From Bacilli bacterium (GTDB lineage Bacteria; Bacillota_I; Bacilli_A; RF39; UBA660): 38,968 nucleotides of DNA. A program made the translations under genes and the position numbers. The notes beneath the pieces are model-generated. The model saw nothing but the letters and a program-made list of their open reading frames with translations. It was not told where the DNA came from and did not search any database. Positions 15,652-22,389 of this stretch are shown piece after piece (the first letter of the stretch is position 1; each line of letters starts with the position of its first letter). The DNA is taken from NCBI GenBank assembly GCA_017544525.1, contig JAFYEA010000030.1, positions 1 to 38,968 on the forward strand, given 5' to 3'.

Positions 15652-16176
15652 ATGAACGACAATCAAAATCATGATGAAATAAATAATGTTCCAGTAAGTG
15701 GTGTTGAACCATCTGTTGTTGATAATACTCAACCAAATTCTAGTGAGATGGATTTAGGTGATAAAACAATAGCTGCTGTTGAAAACTTTATAAATACAAC
15801 AGATACTGCTAGTGAATATACTGCACAAGATAAAAAGAAAAATAAAACATTTGCTTTGTTATGTTATTTACCATTAGTAGTTTTTTATATTATATTTACA
15901 GGTAAATATAAAAACTCTAAATATTTATCATTTCATGCTAATCAAGGATTAAATGTTACATTGTTTTATATAGCTGCTTTTGCAATAGCAAGTTTGTTAA
16001 AAATATTATTCAAAAGAGATAGTTATATTAGAAATGATGTTCCTGGATGGGTAGGATTTATATGTTATGTATTATATTGTTGTGCATTTCTTCTAACATT
16101 ATTTGGAATTATTAATACAACAAATGAGAGTTCTAAAGAGATGCCGTTGATAGGAAAATACAGAATATTAAAATAA
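15652..16176 (+). CDS. DUF4870-like small membrane protein
   Basis: 174 residues. An Asn/Asp/Ser-rich soluble N-terminus (1-60) is followed by three hydrophobic segments at ~67-83, ~101-120 and ~133-154. The conserved motif between segments 1 and 2 is YLSFHANQGL, a hallmark of the DUF4870/Tic20-like membrane family of unknown function. ATG 15652 follows AGGTGAT; an in-frame ATG at 15601 overlaps the promoter and is not used. It is monocistronic, with its own promoter and terminator. Confidence 0.75.
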   Translation: MNDNQNHDEINNVPVSGVEPSVVDNTQPNSSEMDLGDKTIAAVENFINTTDTASEYTAQDKKKNKTFALLCYLPLVVFYIIFTGKYKNSKYLSFHANQGLNVTLFYIAAFAIASLLKILFKRDSYIRNDVPGWVGFICYVLYCCAFLLTLFGIINTTNESSKEMPLIGKYRILK

Positions 16177-16199
16177 GTGACTAAAAAGTCACTTTTTGT
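16176..16199 (+). terminator. Terminator after the DUF4870-like gene
   Basis: AGTGACT (16176-16182) / AGTCACT (16187-16193), loop AAAA, then TTTTGTT. It begins at the last base of the stop codon; the suf promoter -35 begins at 16200. Confidence 0.85.
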
Positions 16200-16228
16200 T
16201 TGCAATTAATTTAATAATGGGTTATACT
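16200..16228 (+). promoter_or_regulatory. Sigma-A promoter of the regulator-sufC-sufB operon
   Basis: TTGCAA (16200-16205), 17-bp spacer, TATACT (16223-16228). Transcription would start near 16235, just before the palindrome at 16238. Confidence 0.7.
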
Positions 16229-16237
16229 AATATCGAA

Positions 16238-16255
16238 TGTTAACTTCGGTTAACA
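16238..16255 (+). promoter_or_regulatory. Palindrome TGTTAAC-TTCG-GTTAACA: candidate operator or leader hairpin
   Basis: A perfect 7-bp inverted repeat with a TTCG centre, lying at about +4 to +21 of the suf transcript and 5 bases before AAAAGGAG. As DNA it is well placed as an operator for the DtxR-type regulator encoded next. As RNA it makes a stem closed by C(UUCG)G, a very stable tetraloop, next to the ribosome-binding site. Either role is inference. Confidence 0.6.
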
Positions 16256-16268
16256 AAAAGGAGATAAT

Positions 16269-16718
16269 ATGATATCGAAATCAACAGAGGAATATTTAAA
16301 AACAATATATGTTTTATATAAACAAAATAATGAAATAAGAGTAACAGATATAGCACAAAGAATGAATTGTTCTAAGCCAAGTGTTACTAAACAATTAAAT
16401 ATATTGTCTGAGAACAAATTAATAATATATGAAACATATGGGAAAATAGAATTAACTGATAAAGGAATAGAATTAGCTAAAGAAATACTTGCAAACTATG
16501 ATATTATTTATATTTTATTAAATGATGTAATTGGTATTAATAGTGAATTAGCTAAGATAGAAGCAAATAAAATTAAGAGCGTTGTTAGTAATGAGACTCT
16601 TAATGAAATATCAAAATATATAAATAATAATTTTGGGTTACATAAGTCAAATTGTAATTTTGATGTTAGAAAAGAAAAATGTAGAAATTGTGTTATTAAT
16701 AGAAAGGAATTAGTATGA
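16269..16718 (+). CDS. DtxR/MntR-family transcriptional regulator, probable Suf operon regulator
   Basis: 149 residues. A winged helix-turn-helix occupies ~5-70 (STEEYLKTIYVLYK, VTDIAQRMNCSKPSVTKQLNIL, GKIELTDKGIELA), and a DtxR-like helical dimerisation domain follows (LNDVIGINSELAKIEANKI, ~84-102). By eye the positions that carry the metal ligands in DtxR (C102/E105/H106) read N, K and S here. Instead there is a C-terminal Cys cluster: C129, C138 and C141 (CNF...CRNC). This suggests sensing of Fe, another metal or an Fe-S cluster through cysteines, analogous to SufR. It overlaps sufC by ATGA and is first in the operon, so autoregulation through the palindrome at 16238 is likely. Confidence 0.8.
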   Translation: MISKSTEEYLKTIYVLYKQNNEIRVTDIAQRMNCSKPSVTKQLNILSENKLIIYETYGKIELTDKGIELAKEILANYDIIYILLNDVIGINSELAKIEANKIKSVVSNETLNEISKYINNNFGLHKSNCNFDVRKEKCRNCVINRKELV

Positions 16719-17419
16719 TAGAGTTAGTAGATGTAAGTTATGAAAAAGATGGTAAATTAATACTAGATAATATAAATGTAAAATTTGATAACAGTTTTAC
16801 AGTAATAACTGGACCAAATGGTAGTGGTAAAAGTACTCTTGCTAAAATAATAATGGGTATTTTAAAACCTACTAAAGGAAAGGTGTTATTTAATGGAATA
16901 GATATAACAAACTATAGTATTGATAAAAGAGCTAAAGAAGGTATATCATTTTCTTTTCAACAACCTGTTAAATTTAAAGGTATAACGGTATATGATTTAA
17001 TTATATTATCATCTTCAGAAGAATTGGATTTTATTGCATGTTGTGATGTTTTATCTAAAGTGGGTTTGTGTGCTAGAGAATATATTAATAGAGAAGTTGA
17101 TGATTCATTATCAGGTGGAGAATTAAAGAGAATTGAAATAGCTACTATAATGGTTAGAAATTCTAAAGTTAATATATTTGATGAACCAGAAGCTGGCATT
17201 GATTTATGGAGTTTTAATAGTTTAATAAATGTATTTAAAGAATTAAGAGAAAAGAATAATTGTAAAACAATTATTATTTCACACCAAGAAAGAATAATTT
17301 CTATTGCAGATAAAGTAATACTATTAGAAGGTGGAAAGATTAAAGATAATAGTATTGATAATGATTTTATTAATACAATAACTAGGTGTTCTAAACTTGG
17401 AGGTGAAATAAATGAATGA
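16715..17419 (+). CDS. sufC: Fe-S assembly ABC-type ATPase SufC
   Basis: 234 residues. Walker A is GPNGSGKS (33-40), the Q-loop is FSFQQP (~79-84), the ABC signature is LSGGE (132-136) and Walker B is VNIFDEPEAGID (152-163), with IISHQ as the H-loop. The EAGID(L) after Walker B and the lack of any permease fit SufC rather than a transporter ATPase. SufC energises the SufBD-type scaffold for Fe-S cluster assembly in the cytosol. It overlaps the regulator before it by 4 bases and the SufB-like gene after it by 8 bases. There is no sufS, sufU or sufE here, as in the minimal SufBC-type systems of anaerobes. Confidence 0.88.
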   Translation: MIELVDVSYEKDGKLILDNINVKFDNSFTVITGPNGSGKSTLAKIIMGILKPTKGKVLFNGIDITNYSIDKRAKEGISFSFQQPVKFKGITVYDLIILSSSEELDFIACCDVLSKVGLCAREYINREVDDSLSGGELKRIEIATIMVRNSKVNIFDEPEAGIDLWSFNSLINVFKELREKNNCKTIIISHQERIISIADKVILLEGGKIKDNSIDNDFINTITRCSKLGGEINE

Positions 17420-18329
17420 TTTAGATAAACATTTATTAAAAATAATAAATGAAGAATTAAGTAAAAAGAATACTGCCTATAACATTAGAAAAAATGGTAA
17501 GAGTATTGAAAGAGAATGTACTGATGATATAAAAATAGTATCTAAAACAGATGTATCAGGAATAGATATATATGTAAATGCTAATACTAAAAACGGATAT
17601 GTTCACATACCTGTATTGCTTACTCAAAGTGGGTTAAGTGATAAAGTATATAATGATTTTCATATAGGTAAAAATGCTAATGTAGTTATTAATGCGGGAT
17701 GTGGTATTCATAATGATGCTCATAAAGATAGTGAGCATGATGGAATACATAGGTTCTTTTTAGAAGAAGGTGCTACTGTTAAATATATTGAAAAACATTA
17801 TGGTGAAGGAGAAGGAACAGGTAAAAGAATACTTAATCCTACTACTGAAGTATATTTAAAAAAAGGTTCATCTTTAGAAATGGATACTGCTCAAATTAAA
17901 GGTGTGTCTTCTACTGTTAGAAGAACAAAAGGGGTATTAAAAGATAATACTACGCTAGTAATAACTGAAAGAATAATGACTCATGATAATCAAATTGCTA
18001 AAACAATTTTTGATGTTAAATTAAATGGTAAAAATTCTAGTGCTAAAGTAACATCTAGAAGTGTTGCAACTGATAATTCTAAACAAAGTTTTGTTTCTAA
18101 AGTAATTGGTAACAATGATTGTTTTGGTCATGTTGAGTGTGACGCTATCATTCAAGATAATGCACAAGTTACAAGTGATCCAAAAATAGTTGCTAATAAT
18201 ATAGATGCAAGATTAATACATGAAGCAACTATTGGTAAAATAGCAGGAGATCAATTAATGAAATTAATGACACTTGGTTTATCCGAAAAGAAAGCAGAAG
18301 AAACTATAATAAAGGGATTCCTAAAATAA
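17412..18329 (+). CDS. SufB/SufD-family Fe-S scaffold protein
   Basis: 305 residues, much shorter than SufB (~465) and SufD (~400). It keeps the right-handed beta-helix core (NAGCGIHNDAHKDSEHDGIH, KKGSSLEMDTAQIKG, RSVATDNSKQSFVSKVIG) and the C-terminal SufC-binding helices (IDARLIHEATIGKIAGDQL, MTLGLSEKKAEETIIKGFL). The C-terminal His and the RGLSxxxA-like motif are family signatures. It lacks the long N-terminal extension of SufB. Paired only with SufC it resembles the two-gene SUF-like minimal system found in anaerobic bacteria and archaea. Its sulfur source must come from elsewhere. ATG 17412 has GGAGGTG upstream. Confidence 0.87.
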   Translation: MNDLDKHLLKIINEELSKKNTAYNIRKNGKSIERECTDDIKIVSKTDVSGIDIYVNANTKNGYVHIPVLLTQSGLSDKVYNDFHIGKNANVVINAGCGIHNDAHKDSEHDGIHRFFLEEGATVKYIEKHYGEGEGTGKRILNPTTEVYLKKGSSLEMDTAQIKGVSSTVRRTKGVLKDNTTLVITERIMTHDNQIAKTIFDVKLNGKNSSAKVTSRSVATDNSKQSFVSKVIGNNDCFGHVECDAIIQDNAQVTSDPKIVANNIDARLIHEATIGKIAGDQLMKLMTLGLSEKKAEETIIKGFLK

Positions 18330-18334
18330 TTAAA

Positions 18335-18363
18335 ATTGACAAAAAATCCTTCATGTGTTATAA
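18335..18363 (+). promoter_or_regulatory. Near-consensus sigma-A promoter of the 18.4 kb gene
   Basis: TTGACA (18335-18340), exactly 17 bases, TATAAT (18358-18363), with TG one base ahead of the -10. Both hexamers are consensus, the strongest promoter in the window. Confidence 0.9.
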
Positions 18364-18395
18364 TATGAGGGCTTTTTATTAAGGGGGAAATAGAA

Positions 18396-18932
18396 ATGAA
18401 TAAGACATATTTTTTTGTTAAACCATCAGAATTTAATAGATATGGACAAATCGATATTGATGGAAAAGTTGATGAAGTACAATGTAGTGACTTTGATATG
18501 CCAAATGAAAAAGAAAATGTAATGATTTTTGAAGCATATTATGATGATTATAACGGTCATAGAGATTTCGTTCCATATGTAAGACATATTGGTAGTAATA
18601 AAAAATTTAAGTTAGAAGTATTTAAATTAAGAGGAAAAGGACCAACTTGCATTAATATTTATAGTGAAAAGTTAGGCCTATATATGGAAAATGCTCTTCC
18701 AATTGGAAATGTAGAAGTAGATGGTATTAAAGTATCAGGATTACTTATGCATTTACAAGAAAATCCAGAGGAAAAAGCAAAATATGCTTATGAAATTAGA
18801 GAAATGATTGAAACTGCTGAAGCATTTAAGCATATATATGATAATTCAGTTGATGGACCAAGTAGATATATTAAAAACGAAACTATTAAAGCATATAGAA
18901 GAGCAAAACATCTAAAAACAGAAGATAAATAA
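18396..18932 (+). CDS. Hypothetical protein, 178 residues, strong promoter
   Basis: Not recognised. It is soluble and of mixed charge, with no signal or membrane segment. The N-terminal ~100 residues look beta-rich (YFFVKPSEFNRYGQIDIDGKV, a CSDFDMP turn, VMIFEAYYDDYNGHRDFVPYVRH). The rest is mostly helical with a basic C-terminus. It follows a consensus promoter and an AAGGGGG ribosome-binding site, so high expression is likely, which makes a structural or abundant cytosolic role plausible. It stands alone between its promoter and a terminator. It is not similar by eye to the other 178-residue hypothetical at 13.6 kb. Confidence 0.65.
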   Translation: MNKTYFFVKPSEFNRYGQIDIDGKVDEVQCSDFDMPNEKENVMIFEAYYDDYNGHRDFVPYVRHIGSNKKFKLEVFKLRGKGPTCINIYSEKLGLYMENALPIGNVEVDGIKVSGLLMHLQENPEEKAKYAYEIREMIETAEAFKHIYDNSVDGPSRYIKNETIKAYRRAKHLKTEDK

Positions 18933-18942
18933 TAATTTTGTA

Positions 18943-18977
18943 AACTAATTGTATTTTTTATATAATTAGTTTTTTTA
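18943..18977 (+). terminator. Terminator after the 18.4 kb gene
   Basis: AACTAATT (18943-18950) / AATTAGTT (18964-18971), 13-nt loop, then Ts. Confidence 0.7.
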
Positions 18978-19007
18978 TTGTGTTAAAATATAATAGGAGA
19001 GTGATTT

Positions 19008-20195
19008 ATGAGAGATGTAGGTACAATAGTTCGTGGTATTAGAACACCTATAATTAAGGAAGGAGACGATTTAGCTACTATCGTTGTTGATTCTGTAATT
19101 AAGGCGAGTAAAAGTGAACATTTTGAATTTGAAGATAGAGATGTAATTGCTATTACAGAAGCAGTAGTAGGTATTAGTGAAGGAAACTTTGCAACTCTTG
19201 ATCAAATTGCAAAAGATATTAAAAACAAATTACATTCTGATCATATTGGTATAGTTTTCCCAATACTAAGTAGAAATAGATTTGCTGTATTATTATCTGC
19301 TATGGCAAGATCAACTAAAAAAATAACATTACTATCTAGTTATCCAAGCGATGAAGTTGGTAATGATATTCTTTATAGAGACGATTTAGTTAAAAATGGA
19401 GTTAATCCTTCTGTTGATGTTATAAGTGAAAAAGAATATAAAGAAAAATATTCACACTTTAAACATTTATTTACTGGCGTTAATATGTACGAAGTTTATA
19501 AAGAATTAGTAGAAAAAGAAGGTTGTAAGTTTGAAATGGTATTTTCAAATAGACCTGAAACAATCTTAGATTATACTAAGACAGTTATTAACTGTGATAT
19601 TCACACAAGAAAAGAAACTAAGGAAAAACTACTTAAAGCTGGAGCAGATAAAGTACTAATGATGAGTGAAATTTTAAATCAAAGTGTTGATGGTAGTGGA
19701 TATTCACCATATGGGCTTTTAGGAAGTAATCGTTCTACAGAAGAAAGAGTTAAATTATTCCCAAGAACAGGAGCAGCTCTTGTTAGTAAAGTTCAGGCAT
19801 TAATGAAAGAAAGAACTGGAAAAAATATTGAAGTTATGGTTTATGGAGATGGAGCATTTAAAGATCCAATTGGAAAGATTTGGGAACTTGCTGATCCAGT
19901 TGTAAGTCCTGCTTATACTGAGGGATTAGAAGGAAGTCCAAATGAAATTAAATTAAAATATTTTTCTGAAAACAAATTTAAAGATTTGAAGGGAAAAGAA
20001 TTGCAAGAAGCAATGAAAGAAGAAATTAGAGCTAAAGATAAAGAATTAAAGGGTACTATGGCTACTCAAGGTACAACACCAAGACGCTACACAGATTTAT
20101 TAGGAAGTCTTTGTGATTTGACAAGCGGTAGTGGAGACAAAGGAACTCCGGTAGTACTAATTCAAAGATACTTTACTAATTATAGTAATGACTAG
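19008..20195 (+). CDS. CofE-like protein (coenzyme F420-0:L-glutamate ligase family)
   Basis: 395 residues. The start (VGTIVRGIRTPIIKEGDDLATIVVDSV) and ITEAVVGISEGN match the CofE/F420-gamma-glutamyl ligase fold (COG1478), in which GTP and metal support addition of glutamate to a phospho-substrate. The C-terminal part (GDGAFKDPIGKIWELADPVVSP, then ATQGTTPRRYTDLLGSLCDL) is the pattern of the longer Bacillota homologues. No F420 biosynthesis gene is in the window, and Bacilli normally lack F420, so the true acceptor is unknown. GGAGAGTG precedes ATG 19008. It is monocistronic. Confidence 0.75.
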   Translation: MRDVGTIVRGIRTPIIKEGDDLATIVVDSVIKASKSEHFEFEDRDVIAITEAVVGISEGNFATLDQIAKDIKNKLHSDHIGIVFPILSRNRFAVLLSAMARSTKKITLLSSYPSDEVGNDILYRDDLVKNGVNPSVDVISEKEYKEKYSHFKHLFTGVNMYEVYKELVEKEGCKFEMVFSNRPETILDYTKTVINCDIHTRKETKEKLLKAGADKVLMMSEILNQSVDGSGYSPYGLLGSNRSTEERVKLFPRTGAALVSKVQALMKERTGKNIEVMVYGDGAFKDPIGKIWELADPVVSPAYTEGLEGSPNEIKLKYFSENKFKDLKGKELQEAMKEEIRAKDKELKGTMATQGTTPRRYTDLLGSLCDLTSGSGDKGTPVVLIQRYFTNYSND

Positions 20196-20218
20196 AAGCT
20201 TTAATGCTTCTTTTTTTT
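20194..20218 (+). terminator. Terminator after the CofE-like gene
   Basis: AGAAGC (20194-20199) / GCTTCT (20206-20211), loop TTTAAT, then seven Ts. It overlaps the TAG stop. Confidence 0.85.
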
Positions 20219-20257
20219 ATAATTAAAAAATGATAGAATACTTTTAGGAGGCTTATC

Positions 20258-20998
20258 ATGAAAATTAATAAATTTAAAAAAGTAGGTGCTAATAAATATA
20301 AAATAATATTTGATAATACTGATATTACTGTTTTTGAAGATTTAATTTTAAAATATGATTTATTAATTAGAAAAGATATTGATGTAGATTTAATAGATCA
20401 AATTATTGAAGAAAATAAATATTATGAAGCTTATCATAATGCTCTTTCTTATATTGAAATAAAAATGAGAAACAAGAAAGAAATAATTCAGTATTTAGAA
20501 AGAAAAGAATATGATAATAAAGTAATATATGATGTATTAGATAAGTTAGATAAACTTGGTTTATTAAATGAAGAAAAATATATTAAAGCATTTATAAATG
20601 ATAAAACCAATTTAAGCAATGATGGACCTTATAAAATAAAAAGAAATTTAATAGAATTAGATTTTAATGAAAAAGAAATAGATGAATATTTATATACTAT
20701 AGATGAAGAAATTTGGAAAGAAAAATTAAGAAAAATAATTAGTAAAAAGAAAAGCATAATGAAAAGTAAAAGTTATTATATGTTTATTACTAAAATGAAA
20801 AATGATTTATATAATTTAGGATATGATAAAGACATGATTGATGAAGAATTATCTAAAATAGAATATGAATCAAATGCATTAAAAAAAGATTTTGAAAAGG
20901 CATGTAGAAAGTTTAAAAATGATAAAATAAAAATAACCAATTCTTTACTTAGAAAAGGTTATAATTATGAAGAAATAAATAATATGTTTATAAAATAA
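20258..20998 (+). CDS. recX: Regulatory protein RecX
   Basis: 246 residues, within the long Bacillus-type range. After an N-terminal ~65-residue domain, three-helix repeats typical of RecX follow: AYHNALSYIEIKMRNKKEI, LDKLDKLGLLNEEKYIKAFI, GPYKIKRNLIELDFNEKEID and, at the end, ITNSLLRKGYNYEEINNMF. RecX binds RecA filaments and modulates strand exchange. It has TAGGAGG before ATG 20258 and no recA next to it. It ends in a hairpin shared with the convergent prsA gene. Confidence 0.88.
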   Translation: MKINKFKKVGANKYKIIFDNTDITVFEDLILKYDLLIRKDIDVDLIDQIIEENKYYEAYHNALSYIEIKMRNKKEIIQYLERKEYDNKVIYDVLDKLDKLGLLNEEKYIKAFINDKTNLSNDGPYKIKRNLIELDFNEKEIDEYLYTIDEEIWKEKLRKIISKKKSIMKSKSYYMFITKMKNDLYNLGYDKDMIDEELSKIEYESNALKKDFEKACRKFKNDKIKITNSLLRKGYNYEEINNMFIK

Positions 20999-21019
20999 AA
21001 CTCACTAAATGTGAGTTTT
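20997..21019. terminator. Bidirectional terminator between recX and prsA
   Basis: AAAACTCAC (20997-21005) / GTGAGTTTT (21011-21019), loop TAAAT. T-rich on the plus side, and A-rich upstream so it also ends the minus transcript. Confidence 0.8.
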
Positions 21020-21024
21020 TATTA

Positions 21025-21978
21025 TTAATTTGATTTATTAAATTGTTTTTCTAAATCAGTATCAATGAATTTCATATCATTTTGTTCTCTAAGAGATTTC
21101 ATAGCAGTATTTACATATCCACTAGTTTGAGCAGTTTCTTCACCAATCTTAGTTTTAATAGTATCAATTAATTCATCATTTAATTCTGGTTTTTCACTTT
21201 GATTAGTTTTGTATAAGATATGATATCCATATGATGATTTAATAGGAGATAATGTATAACTACCATTGTTTAATCCTCTTAATGCAGATAATGCTTCATC
21301 TGGTAAGTCTCCATCATTAACTTCTTTTCCTAAATATCCACCATTACTAGCGGTTGCTTCATCTTTTGAATATTGTTTAGCAAGAGTAGCAAAATCTTTT
21401 CCAGTTTTTAATTCATCAATTATTTTCTTGGCTTTTTCAAGAGCTGCAGCATCTGCTTTTTTCTTATCATTTTCATTTGCATTTTCAGATACGTCAACTG
21501 TAATTAATATCTGACTAGCTTCTATATCTCCATATACATATGATTTATAATAATCATTTACTTGTTTATTATTAACATTTTCTTTAGCATATTCTTCAGC
21601 ATATTTATTTCTTCTATATGTTAGTTTTAAGTATTCTCTTAGTGATGGTTCATCCTTTAAACCATAATATAAAGAAATATATGTTTCTAAATCAGTTCCA
21701 GCCTCTTTAGCAGTACTTTTTAATTGTTTAACATATTGATTAATATATGTTTTTTCTTCTTGAGTTTCCTCATATTTTTTACTTAATAGATATTTATCAA
21801 TTAAGTTAGTAATTGTTTCTGCTCCATAAAGAGTTTTCAATTCACTATATAATTCTTGTGAACTAATACCACCTTCAGTAAATGTTACAACTGCATTTTC
21901 ACCGTTTTCTAATTTTACATCTTTACAACCCGCTAATAGTAGTAAACAAGCTAAACTTAATAATAACTTTTTCTTCAT
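21025..21978 (-). CDS. prsA: PrsA-type foldase lipoprotein (parvulin peptidyl-prolyl isomerase)
   Basis: 317 residues. The signal peptide ends in the lipobox LLAGC, with lipidated Cys at 18. A helical N-domain (~25-145, with TNLIDKYLLSKKYEE) precedes the parvulin rotamase domain at ~150-260: ASQILITV, then AKKIIDELKTGKDFATLAKQYSKD, GGYLG and SSYGYHILYK. The C-terminal helix completes the SurA/PrsA-like fold. It folds exported proteins on the outer face of the membrane. On the minus strand AGGAGG lies just before the ATG and a TTGTAT-17-TATTAT promoter is upstream. Confidence 0.93.
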   Translation of the reverse strand: MKKKLLLSLACLLLLAGCKDVKLENGENAVVTFTEGGISSQELYSELKTLYGAETITNLIDKYLLSKKYEETQEEKTYINQYVKQLKSTAKEAGTDLETYISLYYGLKDEPSLREYLKLTYRRNKYAEEYAKENVNNKQVNDYYKSYVYGDIEASQILITVDVSENANENDKKKADAAALEKAKKIIDELKTGKDFATLAKQYSKDEATASNGGYLGKEVNDGDLPDEALSALRGLNNGSYTLSPIKSSYGYHILYKTNQSEKPELNDELIDTIKTKIGEETAQTSGYVNTAMKSLREQNDMKFIDTDLEKQFNKSN

Positions 21979-21999
21979 AAATTCCTCCTAACTCTTACT

Positions 22000-22028
22000 A
22001 TAATAGCAAAATAATATTTAAAATACAA
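22000..22028 (-). promoter_or_regulatory. Sigma-A promoter of prsA
   Basis: Minus strand TTGTAT (22023-22028), 17-bp spacer, TATTAT (22000-22005) with extended -10 TGC. Confidence 0.7.
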
Positions 22029-22041
22029 GTAATTATCATAC

Positions 22042-22068
22042 ACAAAATACTAACTTTATCATAGTATA
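22042..22068 (+). promoter_or_regulatory. Sigma-K/sigma-E-like sporulation promoter of the YjcZ genes
   Basis: CATAGTATA (22060-22068) fits the CATAnnnTA -10 of mother-cell sigma factors, and AC (22042-22043) lies exactly 16 bases upstream, as in sigma-K promoters. The AC element is too short to be decisive alone. The next genes are sporulation-type peptides. Confidence 0.55.
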
Positions 22069-22100
22069 AAGTGTAAAGATAAAAAAGGAGGAATGTTTAT

Positions 22101-22202
22101 ATGAATACAGGATGTGGATGTAATGGAAATGGAATTGGTGGAGCAGCATTTGCTTTAGTATTATTTATTCTATTAGTAATCATACTAGGGGCTTTTATTT
22201 AA
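22101..22202 (+). CDS. YjcZ-family sporulation mini-protein
   Basis: 33 residues. A Gly/Asn/Cys head (MNTGCGCNGNGIGG) is followed by one hydrophobic helix (ALVLFILLVIILGAFI). This is the layout of YjcZ/sporulation-type tiny membrane proteins of Bacilli, in which a Gly/Tyr-rich head precedes FALIVVLFILLVI. AAAGGAGG lies 9 bases before the ATG. It is followed 17 bases later by a second member, so the two form an operon. The mother-cell-like promoter upstream supports expression late in sporulation. The exact role is unknown. Confidence 0.8.
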   Translation: MNTGCGCNGNGIGGAAFALVLFILLVIILGAFI

Positions 22203-22219
22203 TCTAAGGAGGTGTACAT

Positions 22220-22318
22220 ATGGTAGGTTGTTATAGCAATCAAGGATCTAATATGTTTTTTATAATATTAATTCTATTTATTCTCTTAGCTATTATATTT
22301 GGTTTTGGAGGATGGTAG
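22220..22318 (+). CDS. Second YjcZ-like mini-protein
   Basis: 32 residues: a short polar head (MVGCYSNQGSN), one membrane helix (MFFIILILFILLAIIFGF) and a GGW end. AAGGAGGTG precedes ATG 22220. It is tandem with the gene at 22101 and is probably a diverged duplicate with the same small membrane-peptide design. The terminator at 22325 closes the pair. Confidence 0.75.
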   Translation: MVGCYSNQGSNMFFIILILFILLAIIFGFGGW

Positions 22319-22324
22319 TATAAT

Positions 22325-22352
22325 AAAAGAGAATATTTCTCTTTTTATTTTG
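22325..22352 (+). terminator. Terminator after the YjcZ pair
   Basis: AAAAGAGA (22325-22332) / TCTCTTTT (22338-22345), loop ATATT, then TATTTTG. Confidence 0.8.
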
Positions 22353-22361
22353 TTTAAATAA

Positions 22362-22370
22362 TGTTAAAAT
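22362..22370 (+). promoter_or_regulatory. Possible extended -10 of serS
   Basis: TGTTAAAAT (22362-22370), 19 bases before ATG 22390, with no good -35. The leader is too short for a T-box. Confidence 0.4.
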
Positions 22371-22389
22371 ATTTAAAGAGGTGTTAATT

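Noticed and set aside
22319..22389. T-box leader before serS
   Set aside because: Only ~70 bases separate the upstream stop from the ATG, and most of that is a terminator and a -10; there is no room for a T-box.
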